The position numbers and the translations under genes were made by a program. The notes beneath the pieces are model-generated. The model did not search any database. It had not been told where the DNA came from and saw only the letters and a list, made by a program, of their open reading frames with translations. A stretch of 51,907 bases of DNA, taken from positions 1 to 51,907 of the forward strand of contig JAGAED010000012.1 in NCBI GenBank assembly GCA_017613275.1. Direction: 5' to 3'. This document shows positions 18,250-25,538 of this stretch, in pieces. The stretch's first letter is position 1; each line of letters opens with the position of its first letter. The DNA is from Clostridia bacterium (GTDB taxonomy: Bacteria; Bacillota; Clostridia; TANB77; CAG-508).

Positions 18250-18346
18250 TATCAAAGGATTGCAAGAATTTTGAAAAGCTCAAAATATGCACAATTATGC
18301 ATCTAGATACAAATTAGATACATTTTCATAATTGAATGAAAGACTT

Positions 18347-18385
18347 AAAAGATACATTGTTTTGGGTAAATGATGTATCTTTTTT
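18347..18385 (+). terminator. Terminator after secA
   Basis: AAAAGATACAT (18347-18357) pairs with ATGTATC and the following T-run (18373-18385). The rest of the 313-base gap 18250-18562 is AT-rich; it holds a promoter at 18468 and nothing else that I recognise. Confidence 0.75.
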
Positions 18386-18467
18386 GATAATATTTTGAAT
18401 TTTTTTAACTATTGTTGTTATTAATCACTTAAAAATAAATTTTTGTTAAGACTTTATTTAAAAATAC

Positions 18468-18496
18468 TTGATTTTTTTATAGAAAATGAATATAAT
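18468..18496 (+). promoter_or_regulatory. Promoter of the DUF5678/protease pair
   Basis: TTGATT (18468-18473), 17-base spacer, TATAAT (18491-18496). Confidence 0.65.
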
Positions 18497-18562
18497 ATAA
18501 TGGATTTATTATAAAAATAATAAAAATGGATATGATAAGCTATAAAGAAAGAGGTGATTCAA

Positions 18563-18802
18563 ATGGAAAGTAGTCAAGATAAAAATTATGAATATTATAT
18601 ATTAAATAAAAAAGAACTATGTAAAAAATATTTAAATAGATACTTAATAATTAAAGATGAAAGTGTTGTTGGCGCGTATGAAACATTTGAAGAAGCTTTA
18701 AAAGAAGCAAAAAATATAGAAGCAGGGACGTATATTATTCAGAAATGTGAAAAAGATGAGGAAGTTCAAATTTTTCATACAAGGATAAGATTTGATGGTT
18801 AA
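18563..18802 (+). CDS. Small DUF5678-like protein
   Basis: This 79-residue protein contains [28 protein letters not shown], the pattern of DUF5678: an a/b unit that reads 'keep x as is, Val, periodic Glu-Ala helix'. No signal peptide or membrane segment is visible. ATG 18563 was chosen; AGAGGTGAT sits just before it, overlapping an alternative GTG at 18554. The stop overlaps the next start by 8 bases, so the two proteins are almost certainly made together. DUF5678 proteins are, as I recall, often encoded next to retropepsin-like proteases, which fits here. Function unknown. Confidence 0.7.
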   Translation: MESSQDKNYEYYILNKKELCKKYLNRYLIIKDESVVGAYETFEEALKEAKNIEAGTYIIQKCEKDEEVQIFHTRIRFDG

Positions 18803-19349
18803 ACAGCAAATTTCTGCTTTTACATATAAAGCAGTTGGACGCGCAAATGTTCTTTTAAGTGATGTTATAGTCTCTGCTCACAAAGAGCTCGTTCCAAATG
18901 CGGTGCAAAGGTCATTTAAAGCAATATGGGATACTGGCGCAACAAACACAGCTATATCTGAAAGAGTAGTTAAACAGTGTAATTTGGTTCCAATTGCAAA
19001 AGCAACAAGCAATACAGCAAATGGACAAAGAATAGTAAATGTATATCTTATAGATTTGTACTTACCAAATAATGTTATAATAGGCGGAGTTAAAGCAACA
19101 GAATTTACTGCGGTGGAGGGCTCAGATTTGCTAATCGGTATGGATGTTATTGGAATGGGCGATTTAGCAATATCAAATTTTGAAGGAAAAACATGTTTTT
19201 CTTTTAGGGTACCTTCAATTGCTTGTACAGATTATGTTCAACAAATTAATGCCAGAAAACCAAATGTAAATCAAAAGATTGGAAGGAACACACCATGTCC
19301 ATGTGGCAGTGGTAAGAAATATAAAAATTGTTGTGGAAGAAATGCATAA
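18795..19349 (+). CDS. Retropepsin-like (clan AA) aspartic protease with C-terminal SEC-C zinc motif
   Basis: This 184-residue protein has the active-site motif [13 protein letters not shown] (DTGA near residue 47) and the later [17 protein letters not shown], which matches the flap-to-hydrophobic-Gly pattern of retropepsin-like proteases that act as dimers. A short linker then leads to [19 protein letters not shown], a SEC-C zinc motif almost identical to the end of the neighbouring SecA. No signal peptide is visible, so it is probably cytoplasmic. ATG 18795 is preferred over TTG 18792; AAGGA lies at 18781-18785. Its substrate is unknown. The shared SEC-C suggests that it goes to a SecA-like site such as the ribosome. 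Confidence 0.8.
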   Translation: MVKQQISAFTYKAVGRANVLLSDVIVSAHKELVPNAVQRSFKAIWDTGATNTAISERVVKQCNLVPIAKATSNTANGQRIVNVYLIDLYLPNNVIIGGVKATEFTAVEGSDLLIGMDVIGMGDLAISNFEGKTCFSFRVPSIACTDYVQQINARKPNVNQKIGRNTPCPCGSGKKYKNCCGRNA

Positions 19350-19448
19350 ATTAATAATTACAAGAATTTTGACGAAATAAAAAATGGGTGCTAAAAATTA
19401 ATTTGTTACCCAAAAACAAATAAAATAATTTTAATCCACTGAAATATA

Positions 19449-19487
19449 AGGAGTGTATCCAATAAAAATTGGGTGACACTTCTTTTC
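19449..19487 (+). terminator. Terminator-like hairpin, copy E of the GGGACACT family
   Basis: GAGTGTATCCAAT pairs imperfectly with ATTGGGTGACACTTC across an AAAA loop, followed by a T-rich TCTTTTCTTT. It ends the protease operon. Confidence 0.6.
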
Positions 19488-19503
19488 TTTGCGTGTTTAA
19501 TAT

Positions 19504-19536
19504 GGAAACTTATGTAGCCAAAAAGGAAACTTATGT
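19504..19536 (+). promoter_or_regulatory. Direct repeat, candidate LytTR operator
   Basis: GGAAACTTATGT occurs at 19504-19515 and 19525-19536, 21 bases start to start (two helical turns). TATAAT boxes follow at 19539 and 19552. LytTR regulators bind paired direct repeats about two turns apart and often control their own operon. The AACTTA core fits the reverse of the LytTR consensus only in part. Confidence 0.6.
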
Positions 19537-19592
19537 TATATAATATTGAAATATAATATTTATATGCTAAACTAAAAATGGAGGTGCTGATA

Positions 19593-20033
19593 TTGAAGAT
19601 CACAATAGATATAGATGATAATGTAAAAGAAACCGAAATAAATATAAAATGCAATAAATTAACAAACGAGGTAGAAAATTTAATAGCTACTTTAAGAATT
19701 ATTAATCAACAGATGCTTGTAATAAAAGATAATGAAAATTATTTATTAGATGTAAATAAAATATCGTATATAGAAGCTTTAGAAAGAAAAACATTTGTAT
19801 ATACAGAAGATGAAATGTTTGAATCAAAATTAAAGCTATATGAAATGGAAGAAAGACTATGTCATTGTGGCTTTATTAGGATTAGCAAATCTTGTTTAGT
19901 TCATCTTAAATATATTAAATCTATAAGAAATGATATAGAAAGAAAATTACGTTTAACTATGAAAAATGATGAACAAATAATTGTATCAAGACAATATGCA
20001 GATGAAATAAAGAAAAGTTTGGGGGTTATGTAG
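19593..20033 (+). CDS. LytTR family DNA-binding regulator without receiver domain
   Basis: This 146-residue protein has a short N-terminal region and a LytTR domain from about residue 45. The domain begins ENYLLDVNKISYIEALERKTFVYT and ends with the conserved F.RISKSCLVHLKYIKSI and VSRQYADEIK. It lacks a phospho-receiver domain. Such stand-alone LytTR proteins pair with DUF3021 membrane proteins, encoded next. The TTG start at 19593 is chosen because GGAGGTG (19580-19586) is 6 bases ahead; an upstream ATG (19578) overlaps that site. It probably regulates its own operon via the direct repeats at 19504. Confidence 0.85.
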   Translation: MKITIDIDDNVKETEINIKCNKLTNEVENLIATLRIINQQMLVIKDNENYLLDVNKISYIEALERKTFVYTEDEMFESKLKLYEMEERLCHCGFIRISKSCLVHLKYIKSIRNDIERKLRLTMKNDEQIIVSRQYADEIKKSLGVM

Positions 20034-20510
20034 ATGTTAAAGAAAAGAACAATATTTGATTTTTTGGCAAATGTATTAATTATATATAGTATTTCTATAA
20101 TTAGTATATCAATATTTTGCTTCATTTTCGGAGAAAATGCAGAAGATGTTTCAACAATATTTCAATTAGGGAATAAAGGATTAAGTATAAATACCATGTT
20201 TGAATTCTTTATTTTATCTATTTTTATTTCTGCAACAAAGTGGTTATTTTTCACAGATATTATAATAAAAAATTTATCATTAACAATAAGAACTGTTTTT
20301 ATGTTTGGAATCGTTATAATTTTTGTTGGTATTTTTGCAGCAATATTTAATTGGTTTCCTGTAACAATGCCATTACCATGGATAATGTTTATAGTATGTT
20401 TCGTTATTTGTACAGCAATAAGCATTATTATAACAACACTTAAAGAAAAAACAGAAAACCAAAAAATGAAAGAAGCTTTAGAAAGATTAAAAAAGGAGAG
20501 TTTACAATGA
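20034..20510 (+). CDS. DUF3021 family membrane protein
   Basis: This 158-residue protein has four hydrophobic helices (about residues 10-32, 55-72, 80-105 and 112-134) and a charged C-terminal tail KTENQKMKEALERLKKES. Its ATG directly follows the LytTR stop. DUF3021 proteins are known partners of stand-alone LytTR regulators in Firmicutes and act as membrane inhibitors. Such an inhibitor would tie activity of the regulator to a membrane signal. It overlaps the ABC ATPase gene by 4 bases, so regulator, inhibitor and exporter form one operon. Confidence 0.85.
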   Translation: MLKKRTIFDFLANVLIIYSISIISISIFCFIFGENAEDVSTIFQLGNKGLSINTMFEFFILSIFISATKWLFFTDIIIKNLSLTIRTVFMFGIVIIFVGIFAAIFNWFPVTMPLPWIMFIVCFVICTAISIIITTLKEKTENQKMKEALERLKKESLQ

Positions 20511-21358
20511 AAAAAGCTATTGTTTTAAATAATTTAAAACATTCATTTAATAATAAGATAGTCCTAAATAATATAAATCTTTCTGTTGATGAAGGAGAGA
20601 TATTTGGATTGCTTGGACCTTCAGGAGCAGGAAAAACTACATTAATAAATATAATTACTGGCCAATTAAGATGTAGTGATGGAAGTAGCAAAGTTTTTGA
20701 ACATGATAGCTATAATTTATCTGCTGATGATTACAAAGAAATTGGTGTAATGATGGATAATTTTGGATTATATGAAAGATTAAATTGTTATGATAATTTA
20801 AAATTTTATCAAATGGTTGATGGAAATGATTCTAAAAATATTGATGAAATATTAATAAAAGTTGGATTATATGGTGCAAAAAAAACAAATGTCTCAAATT
20901 TATCAAAGGGTATGAAAAATAGACTAGCTTTTGCTAGAGCAATTATTAGAAAACCTAAAATATTATTTTTAGATGAACCAACAAGTGGACTTGACCCTAC
21001 AACGATAGAAGCAATTCATAAAATGATATTAGAAGAAAAGAAAAAAGGAACTACTATATTTTTAACAACACATAATATGTATGAAGCAGAAAAATTATGT
21101 GACAATATTGCTTTATTAAATGAAGGAAATATAGTTGAATATGGAAAAACAAAAGAAATATGTAGAAGATATAATCACCAAAAAAAATTCAAAATACATT
21201 TAAATAACGGGGAAGATATAGAATTAAATATAAATGAAGAAAGTGCCGAACTAATAAAGGAATATATAATAAACAATAAACTTGAAACAATTCATTCTAC
21301 TGAACCTAATTTAGAAACGATATTTATGGAATTAACAGGAAAGGAGTTTGACAAATGA
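20507..21358 (+). CDS. ABC transporter ATP-binding protein
   Basis: This 283-residue ATPase has Walker A GPSGAGKTT near residue 37, a signature NLSKGMKNR and Walker B ILFLDEPTSGLD, followed by the switch His in TTHN. The signature reads LSKGM in place of LSGGQ, common in drug and lantibiotic-type exporters (CcmA/BcrA-like). A C-terminal extension follows the ATPase (about 215-283). It overlaps DUF3021 upstream and the permease downstream by 4 bases each. With the LytTR/DUF3021 pair this is a self-regulating export operon; the substrate is not evident. Confidence 0.92.
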   Translation: MKKAIVLNNLKHSFNNKIVLNNINLSVDEGEIFGLLGPSGAGKTTLINIITGQLRCSDGSSKVFEHDSYNLSADDYKEIGVMMDNFGLYERLNCYDNLKFYQMVDGNDSKNIDEILIKVGLYGAKKTNVSNLSKGMKNRLAFARAIIRKPKILFLDEPTSGLDPTTIEAIHKMILEEKKKGTTIFLTTHNMYEAEKLCDNIALLNEGNIVEYGKTKEICRRYNHQKKFKIHLNNGEDIELNINEESAELIKEYIINNKLETIHSTEPNLETIFMELTGKEFDK

Positions 21359-22053
21359 TTAATCATATAAAAGCAATTTTATGGAAGCAATTGAAAGATA
21401 GCCTAAAAAATAAAACTGTATTAATACAATTTCTAATGTTTCCTGTTATGACTATAATTATGGAAAATTCTATTAGCATTCCAGATATGTCAGAGCATTT
21501 TTTTGCCAATCTCTTTGCAATTATGTATGTTGGAATGGCTCCTTTAACAAGTATTGCTTCAATAATATCTGAAGAAAAAGAAAAAAATACTTTGCGTGTG
21601 CTACAAATGTCAAATGTAAAATCATTTGAATACTTAATAGGAAATGCAGTATATATACTTTTTATATGTATGTTAGGCTCTTTAGTTATTGGACTATCAG
21701 GAGGATATATAGGACAAGAATTATTATATTTTATGCTAGTAATGTTAGTGGGACATACAATATCAATTGTTGTTGGTGCTACAATAGGAGTAATTAGTAA
21801 AAATCAAATGATGGCCACATCAATTACAGTTCCTGTTATGATGATATTTTCCTTTTTACCAATGCTTTCTAATTTTAATGATTCCATAAGAAATGTTGCG
21901 AAATATATATTTTCAGAACAATTATATTTGGTATTGAATAATATAAAGCAAATTGAAATAACAACAGAATCAGGAATTATATTGGGAATAAATTTCTTAA
22001 TTATTATAATTGCATTTATCATTAATTATAAAAAAGTTTTTAGTAATAGTTAG
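21355..22053 (+). CDS. ABC-2 type permease
   Basis: This 232-residue membrane protein has about six hydrophobic helices. An EEKEKNTLRVLQMSNVKSFEYLIG motif in the first cytoplasmic region is the ABC-2 coupling segment. It begins 4 bases inside the ATPase gene and is the partner permease. At 232 residues it is a compact half-size permease that would form a homodimer. It is the last gene of the LytTR operon. A short hairpin AGCATA/TATGCT lies after it, with no clear T-run. Confidence 0.88.
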   Translation: MINHIKAILWKQLKDSLKNKTVLIQFLMFPVMTIIMENSISIPDMSEHFFANLFAIMYVGMAPLTSIASIISEEKEKNTLRVLQMSNVKSFEYLIGNAVYILFICMLGSLVIGLSGGYIGQELLYFMLVMLVGHTISIVVGATIGVISKNQMMATSITVPVMMIFSFLPMLSNFNDSIRNVAKYIFSEQLYLVLNNIKQIEITTESGIILGINFLIIIIAFIINYKKVFSNS

Positions 22054-22100
22054 CGATATAGCATAGGAACATATGCTCATTCAGATAATATATTAGTATG

Positions 22101-22146
22101 ATGTCAATGACAGCGATTTGACATTCGTAGAGAAATATTATAATAT
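22101..22146 (+). promoter_or_regulatory. Promoter with overlapping dyad operator
   Basis: TTGACA at 22118-22123 and TAATAT at 22141-22146 (17-base spacer; TATAAT 22139 gives 15). ATGTCAA (22101-22107) and TTGACAT (22118-22124) form an inverted repeat that covers the -35 box, as an operator might. Confidence 0.5.
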
Positions 22147-22201
22147 ATAAGCAAACATCAAGCATATCAAAATAAAATTTATAATAATTAAGGAGAAAGA
22201 A

Positions 22202-22771
22202 ATGAGTTTATTAAAAAAATTAGGATATAATAGAAAAGAAGAGGTATTAGAATTTAACAATAAACGCTCTTGTGGTTTATGGTTACTTTTAATAGGATTA
22301 GTGTTAGCAATTTCACTTGCATGTGGAGGAGATTTTTATATTAATCCTTTTGTTTTTTTGGCTGGATATTACATTTGTTTTTACATAGCTAATATAAACA
22401 AAAAAGTAAGACAACATTTTTCAAACGGCAAATCTTCAAAATTCCAAATAAAAATAGTATATATTTCACTTGCATTACTATTTATACTAATGTTTCTAAT
22501 CGCTGGACCTTTTTTTGCAGGATTTAGATGGAAGTTTATATGGTTGGGTGTGTTATTGGCAACTGGAATACATTTTCTTGTTTTATATTATACACATGGT
22601 AAATCAATGTTATTGATAGGATTTCTATGCTCAATTAATGCGGCTTTGGGATATATCTTAAAAGATGTGCCATTTGTTTATTTTGGAGCTGTAGATGCTA
22701 TAATTAAAATATTATTTGGGTTATATTTATTGTTTTTATCAAAACCAAGTACTTCAAAAAATATTAAATAG
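22202..22771 (+). CDS. Multi-pass membrane protein, unknown function
   Basis: This 189-residue protein begins MSLLKKLGYNRKEEVLEF. It then has about six hydrophobic helices (22-40, 44-60, 82-100, 108-125, 129-148, 155-180). No catalytic motif is visible. It may belong to a DUF6609-type family of Clostridial membrane proteins, but I am not sure. A strong AAGGAG precedes the ATG and it has its own promoter. The 190 bases that follow, up to the pilin-like gene, are AT-rich with only a promoter (22869) visible. Confidence 0.65.
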   Translation: MSLLKKLGYNRKEEVLEFNNKRSCGLWLLLIGLVLAISLACGGDFYINPFVFLAGYYICFYIANINKKVRQHFSNGKSSKFQIKIVYISLALLFILMFLIAGPFFAGFRWKFIWLGVLLATGIHFLVLYYTHGKSMLLIGFLCSINAALGYILKDVPFVYFGAVDAIIKILFGLYLLFLSKPSTSKNIK

Positions 22772-22868
22772 AAAGATATATACACTGATGTAATGTATCC
22801 AAATGATAAAGTACTATCAGAAAATCATGGATATAATTCAGAATATAAAAAATAATATATAAATATAC

Positions 22869-22897
22869 TTGCATAATTCTTGGAATTATTGTATACT
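22869..22897 (+). promoter_or_regulatory. Promoter of the first pilin-like gene
   Basis: TTGCAT (22869-22874), 17-base spacer, TATACT (22892-22897). Confidence 0.65.
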
Positions 22898-22961
22898 AAA
22901 AGCAATGCATAAGGCTAGACTATTTAAAATAATAAACGAAAGAAAAAGGAGAAAAATTAAA

Positions 22962-23478
22962 ATGGAAAAAAATTTTTTAAAATACAGTCTACAAAACAAG
23001 CGGAATAACGCTTATGGCCTTAGTAATTACAATTATTGTTTTGTTAATATTAGCAGGAATTTCAATAAGTGCACTAACAGGTAGCGATAGTGCGCCAGCA
23101 AAAGGAAATCTAGCAAAACAAAAAAATAATATAGGAGTTGAAAAGGACGCAATTGGAATAGTTGTTAATAATCAGCTAATAAAAGCATATGATGACATAT
23201 ATATTAAGGAAAACAAAAATATAAGAATAACGGATGCAACAAATAGTATGGGGCAAAGCGTGATAGATGCTGTATTCATACATTATGGTGGCGAAGCTAG
23301 AAAAACAACAGATACAACAATTATGATAGAAACTCAAAGCGGAGAAGTTTCTATTAAAATAGAACAACAAAAAAATCAAGATGCACTTATTACATTAAAA
23401 ACAAGAGATCTTGAGGAACATGGAAGAATAGAACTAATTGGTGGACAACTAAGTTGGGATAAAGTTGCAACCAATTAA
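22962..23478 (+). CDS. Type IV pilin-like protein; coding region requires a +1 frameshift at CGGA (23001-23004)
   Basis: ATG 22962 has a good AAGGAG 10 bases upstream and encodes MEKNFLKYSLQNK in the 0 frame. It then meets CGG at 23001-23003. The pilin body lies in the +1 frame with no other usable start except ATG 23014, which would remove the leader. Skipping C gives NKG/ITLMALVITIIVLLILAG: a basic leader, prepilin peptidase Gly, and hydrophobic helix, 171 residues in all. The rest is a beta-rich domain (to LSWDKVATN) homologous to the N-terminal half of the 28271 protein. It lacks the conserved Glu at +5 of many pilins. A small hypothetical gene follows. Confidence 0.75.
23001..23004 (+). 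other. Candidate +1 frameshift site CGGA (AAC AAG C GGA ATA)
   Basis: The site lies after codon 13 of the pilin-like gene. The surrounding 12 bases AACAAGCGGAAT are identical to those at 28295-28306 in the second pilin-like gene. Confidence 0.7.
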
Positions 23479-23530
23479 TAGTACATTTAGTTTTAATTTA
23501 AAATATTATAAATTAGTGCTGGAGGCTAAA

Positions 23531-23980
23531 ATGAAAACAAGAAAAGAAATAGAAGAATACTTAAACGGATTAGGAATCGAGTTAAAATCTTGTGTTCGAA
23601 AAATACCTTATAATGAAAACGGGATATTGACTTTTGAAGGTTATAAAGCCAGTTCATGTAATAATCCCAAAAAGAAATATTTTATGCTAAAAATTATAAA
23701 TAAAGATGTTGAAGAAGCTTTGCTAAATTTAGTTAAGGAATCTATCATTAAAGGAGATTATGAAACTGTTGATGCTGCAATAGATGTATTGCAACAAGAA
23801 TCTGAACGTTATAAAGTAAGCAGGGATGCCGCACTTAGGGGTGTTCCATTTGAAAAGAAAATGAAGTATTGGGATTACTGCCAAGAACAAGAAAATGGTG
23901 AAGAGAATAAGGAAGACTTATCAACATATGTAAGCGTAAAGCAAAGAAAAGCAATGGAAAGAGATGACGAAGAAAGATAA
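23531..23980 (+). CDS. Hypothetical protein, no recognised family
   Basis: This 149-residue protein begins MKTRKEIEEYLNGLGIELK. An N-terminal part follows with KIPYNENGILTFEGYKAS, then a helical region (about 60-110) and an acidic, Glu/Gln-rich tail ending in RDDEER. No signal peptide, helix or metal motif is visible. ATG 23531 is chosen because GGAGG (23521-23525) lies 5 bases ahead. It starts 53 bases after the pilin-like gene and is followed by a strong terminator, so it is probably expressed with that gene. I do not recognise it. Confidence 0.75.
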   Translation: MKTRKEIEEYLNGLGIELKSCVRKIPYNENGILTFEGYKASSCNNPKKKYFMLKIINKDVEEALLNLVKESIIKGDYETVDAAIDVLQQESERYKVSRDAALRGVPFEKKMKYWDYCQEQENGEENKEDLSTYVSVKQRKAMERDDEER

Positions 23981-23983
23981 AAT

Positions 23984-24015
23984 AAAAAACACTACAGAAA
24001 ATCTGTAGTGTTTTT
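23984..24015 (+). terminator. Terminator after the first pilin operon
   Basis: CACTACAGA (23990-23998), AAA loop, TCTGTAGTG (24002-24010), then TTTTT. Confidence 0.88.
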
Positions 24016-24048
24016 GCGTGTTACCATAAGCGAAAAACAATTTATCAC

Positions 24049-24077
24049 TTGAATATTTTTATAAAATAAGATATAAT
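24049..24077 (+). promoter_or_regulatory. Promoter of miaB-mutS
   Basis: TTGAAT (24049-24054), 17-base spacer, TATAAT (24072-24077). The start site would fall at about 24084. Confidence 0.75.
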
Positions 24078-24125
24078 TCTAACGTGAAAAAGAAAGAGAT
24101 TAGTAAAAAAGAAAGGCGTGTAAAA

Positions 24126-25538
24126 ATGGAACCAAGAGAGGAAATAGAATTACAAAAAGAATATATAGAAAAAGTCAAAAAAATAAATGAAGGAAAAACT
24201 TTAAAATACAGCATTTTAACAATGGGATGTCAGTTAAATGAAAATGACTCTGAAAAGCTAAGCGGAATGCTAGAAGAGATGGGGTATTCAAGAACAGAAA
24301 ATTCGGAAGAAGCGGATATAAGCTTATTTAATACATGCTGTGTTAGAGAAAATGCAGAAGATAGGCTTTTTGGTAAATTAGGAGAACTAAAAAAGGTTAA
24401 AGAAAAAACAGGAATGATAATAGCAATTGGCGGATGTATGATGCAAGAAAAGCACATCAGAGATAAAATAAAAGAATCATATCCATTTGTTGATATCTTA
24501 TTTGGAACACACACATTACATAAGTTCCCAGAAGACTTATACAAAATATTAGATCAGAAAACAAAACAAGAAGATATTTTAGACATAGATGGAAAAGTAT
24601 ATGAAGGGCTTCCAATAAAAAGAGATAGCAATGTTAAAGCATCTGTAACAATAATGAATGGATGCAACAATTTTTGCTCATTTTGTATAGTTCCTTATGT
24701 GCGTGGAAGAGAAAGAAGTAGAAAACCAGAAGATATTATAAATGAAGTAAAAGAGCTTGCAAAGCAAGGATACAAGGAAATAACATTACTTGGACAAAAT
24801 GTAAACTCATATTTAAGAGTTGAAAAACAAAAAGGAATTCCATTTGAAGAATATGAAGGAGTTAACTCATTTGCAACACTTTTAAGAGCAATAAACAAAA
24901 TAGATGGAATAGAAAGAATTCGTTTTGTATCTCCACATCCAAAAGATTTTACAGATGACGTAATAGATGCAATTGCTGAATGTGACAAGGTTTGCAAACT
25001 AATTCATTTACCACTTCAATCTGGAAATACAGAAATTCTAAGAATCATGAATAGAAGATACACAAAAGAACAATTCTTGGAATTAGTAGATAAAATGAAA
25101 GCAAGAATCCCAAATCTAACACTTTCAACAGACATAATAGTTGGTTTCCCAGGCGAAACAGATGAACAATTCGAAGATACGTTAGATGTAGTAAAAAAGG
25201 TTAAATTTGAGCAAGTATATATGTTTATATATTCAAGAAGAGTTGGAACACCAGGAGACAAAATGCCAAACCAAGTTCCAGAAGAAGACAAACATAGAAG
25301 ATTTGACAAACTAAAAGCTTTATATGAAAGTCAAATAGAAGAACAAAATCAAAAATACATTGGAACAACTCAAAAAATTTTAGTAGAAGGCGAAAGCAAA
25401 AACAATCCAAACATGCTAACAGGCAGAACAGATAGTAACAAAGTAGTAATATTTGAAGGACCAAAAGAATTAAAAGACCAAATAATAGAAGTTAAAATCG
25501 TTTCACAACATATGTGGTATTTGAAAGGAGAAATATAG
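24126..25538 (+). CDS. miaB: tRNA-2-methylthio-N6-dimethylallyladenosine synthase MiaB
   Basis: This 470-residue radical SAM enzyme adds the 2-methylthio group to i6A37 of tRNAs. The N-terminal UPF0004 domain carries MGCQLNENDSEKL, FNTCCVRENAEDR and GGCMMQ, the cysteines of the auxiliary 4Fe-4S cluster. The radical SAM motif is CNNFCSFCIVPYVRGRERSR. VGFPGET and a C-terminal TRAM domain (about 405-470) follow. ATG 24126 is preferred because the upstream GTG 24084 would coincide with the predicted transcript start. The stop abuts the mutS start, a common Clostridial pairing. Confidence 0.96.
   Translation: MEPREEIELQKEYIEKVKKINEGKTLKYSILTMGCQLNENDSEKLSGMLEEMGYSRTENSEEADISLFNTCCVRENAEDRLFGKLGELKKVKEKTGMIIAIGGCMMQEKHIRDKIKESYPFVDILFGTHTLHKFPEDLYKILDQKTKQEDILDIDGKVYEGLPIKRDSNVKASVTIMNGCNNFCSFCIVPYVRGRERSRKPEDIINEVKELAKQGYKEITLLGQNVNSYLRVEKQKGIPFEEYEGVNSFATLLRAINKIDGIERIRFVSPHPKDFTDDVIDAIAECDKVCKLIHLPLQSGNTEILRIMNRRYTKEQFLELVDKMKARIPNLTLSTDIIVGFPGETDEQFEDTLDVVKKVKFEQVYMFIYSRRVGTPGDKMPNQVPEEDKHRRFDKLKALYESQIEEQNQKYIGTTQKILVEGESKNNPNMLTGRTDSNKVVIFEGPKELKDQIIEVKIVSQHMWYLKGEI

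Noticed and set aside
22869..23084. Separate 71-codon gene before the pilin body
   Set aside because: It begins in the promoter; its coding part is simply the 0-frame reading of the pilin leader past the shift site.
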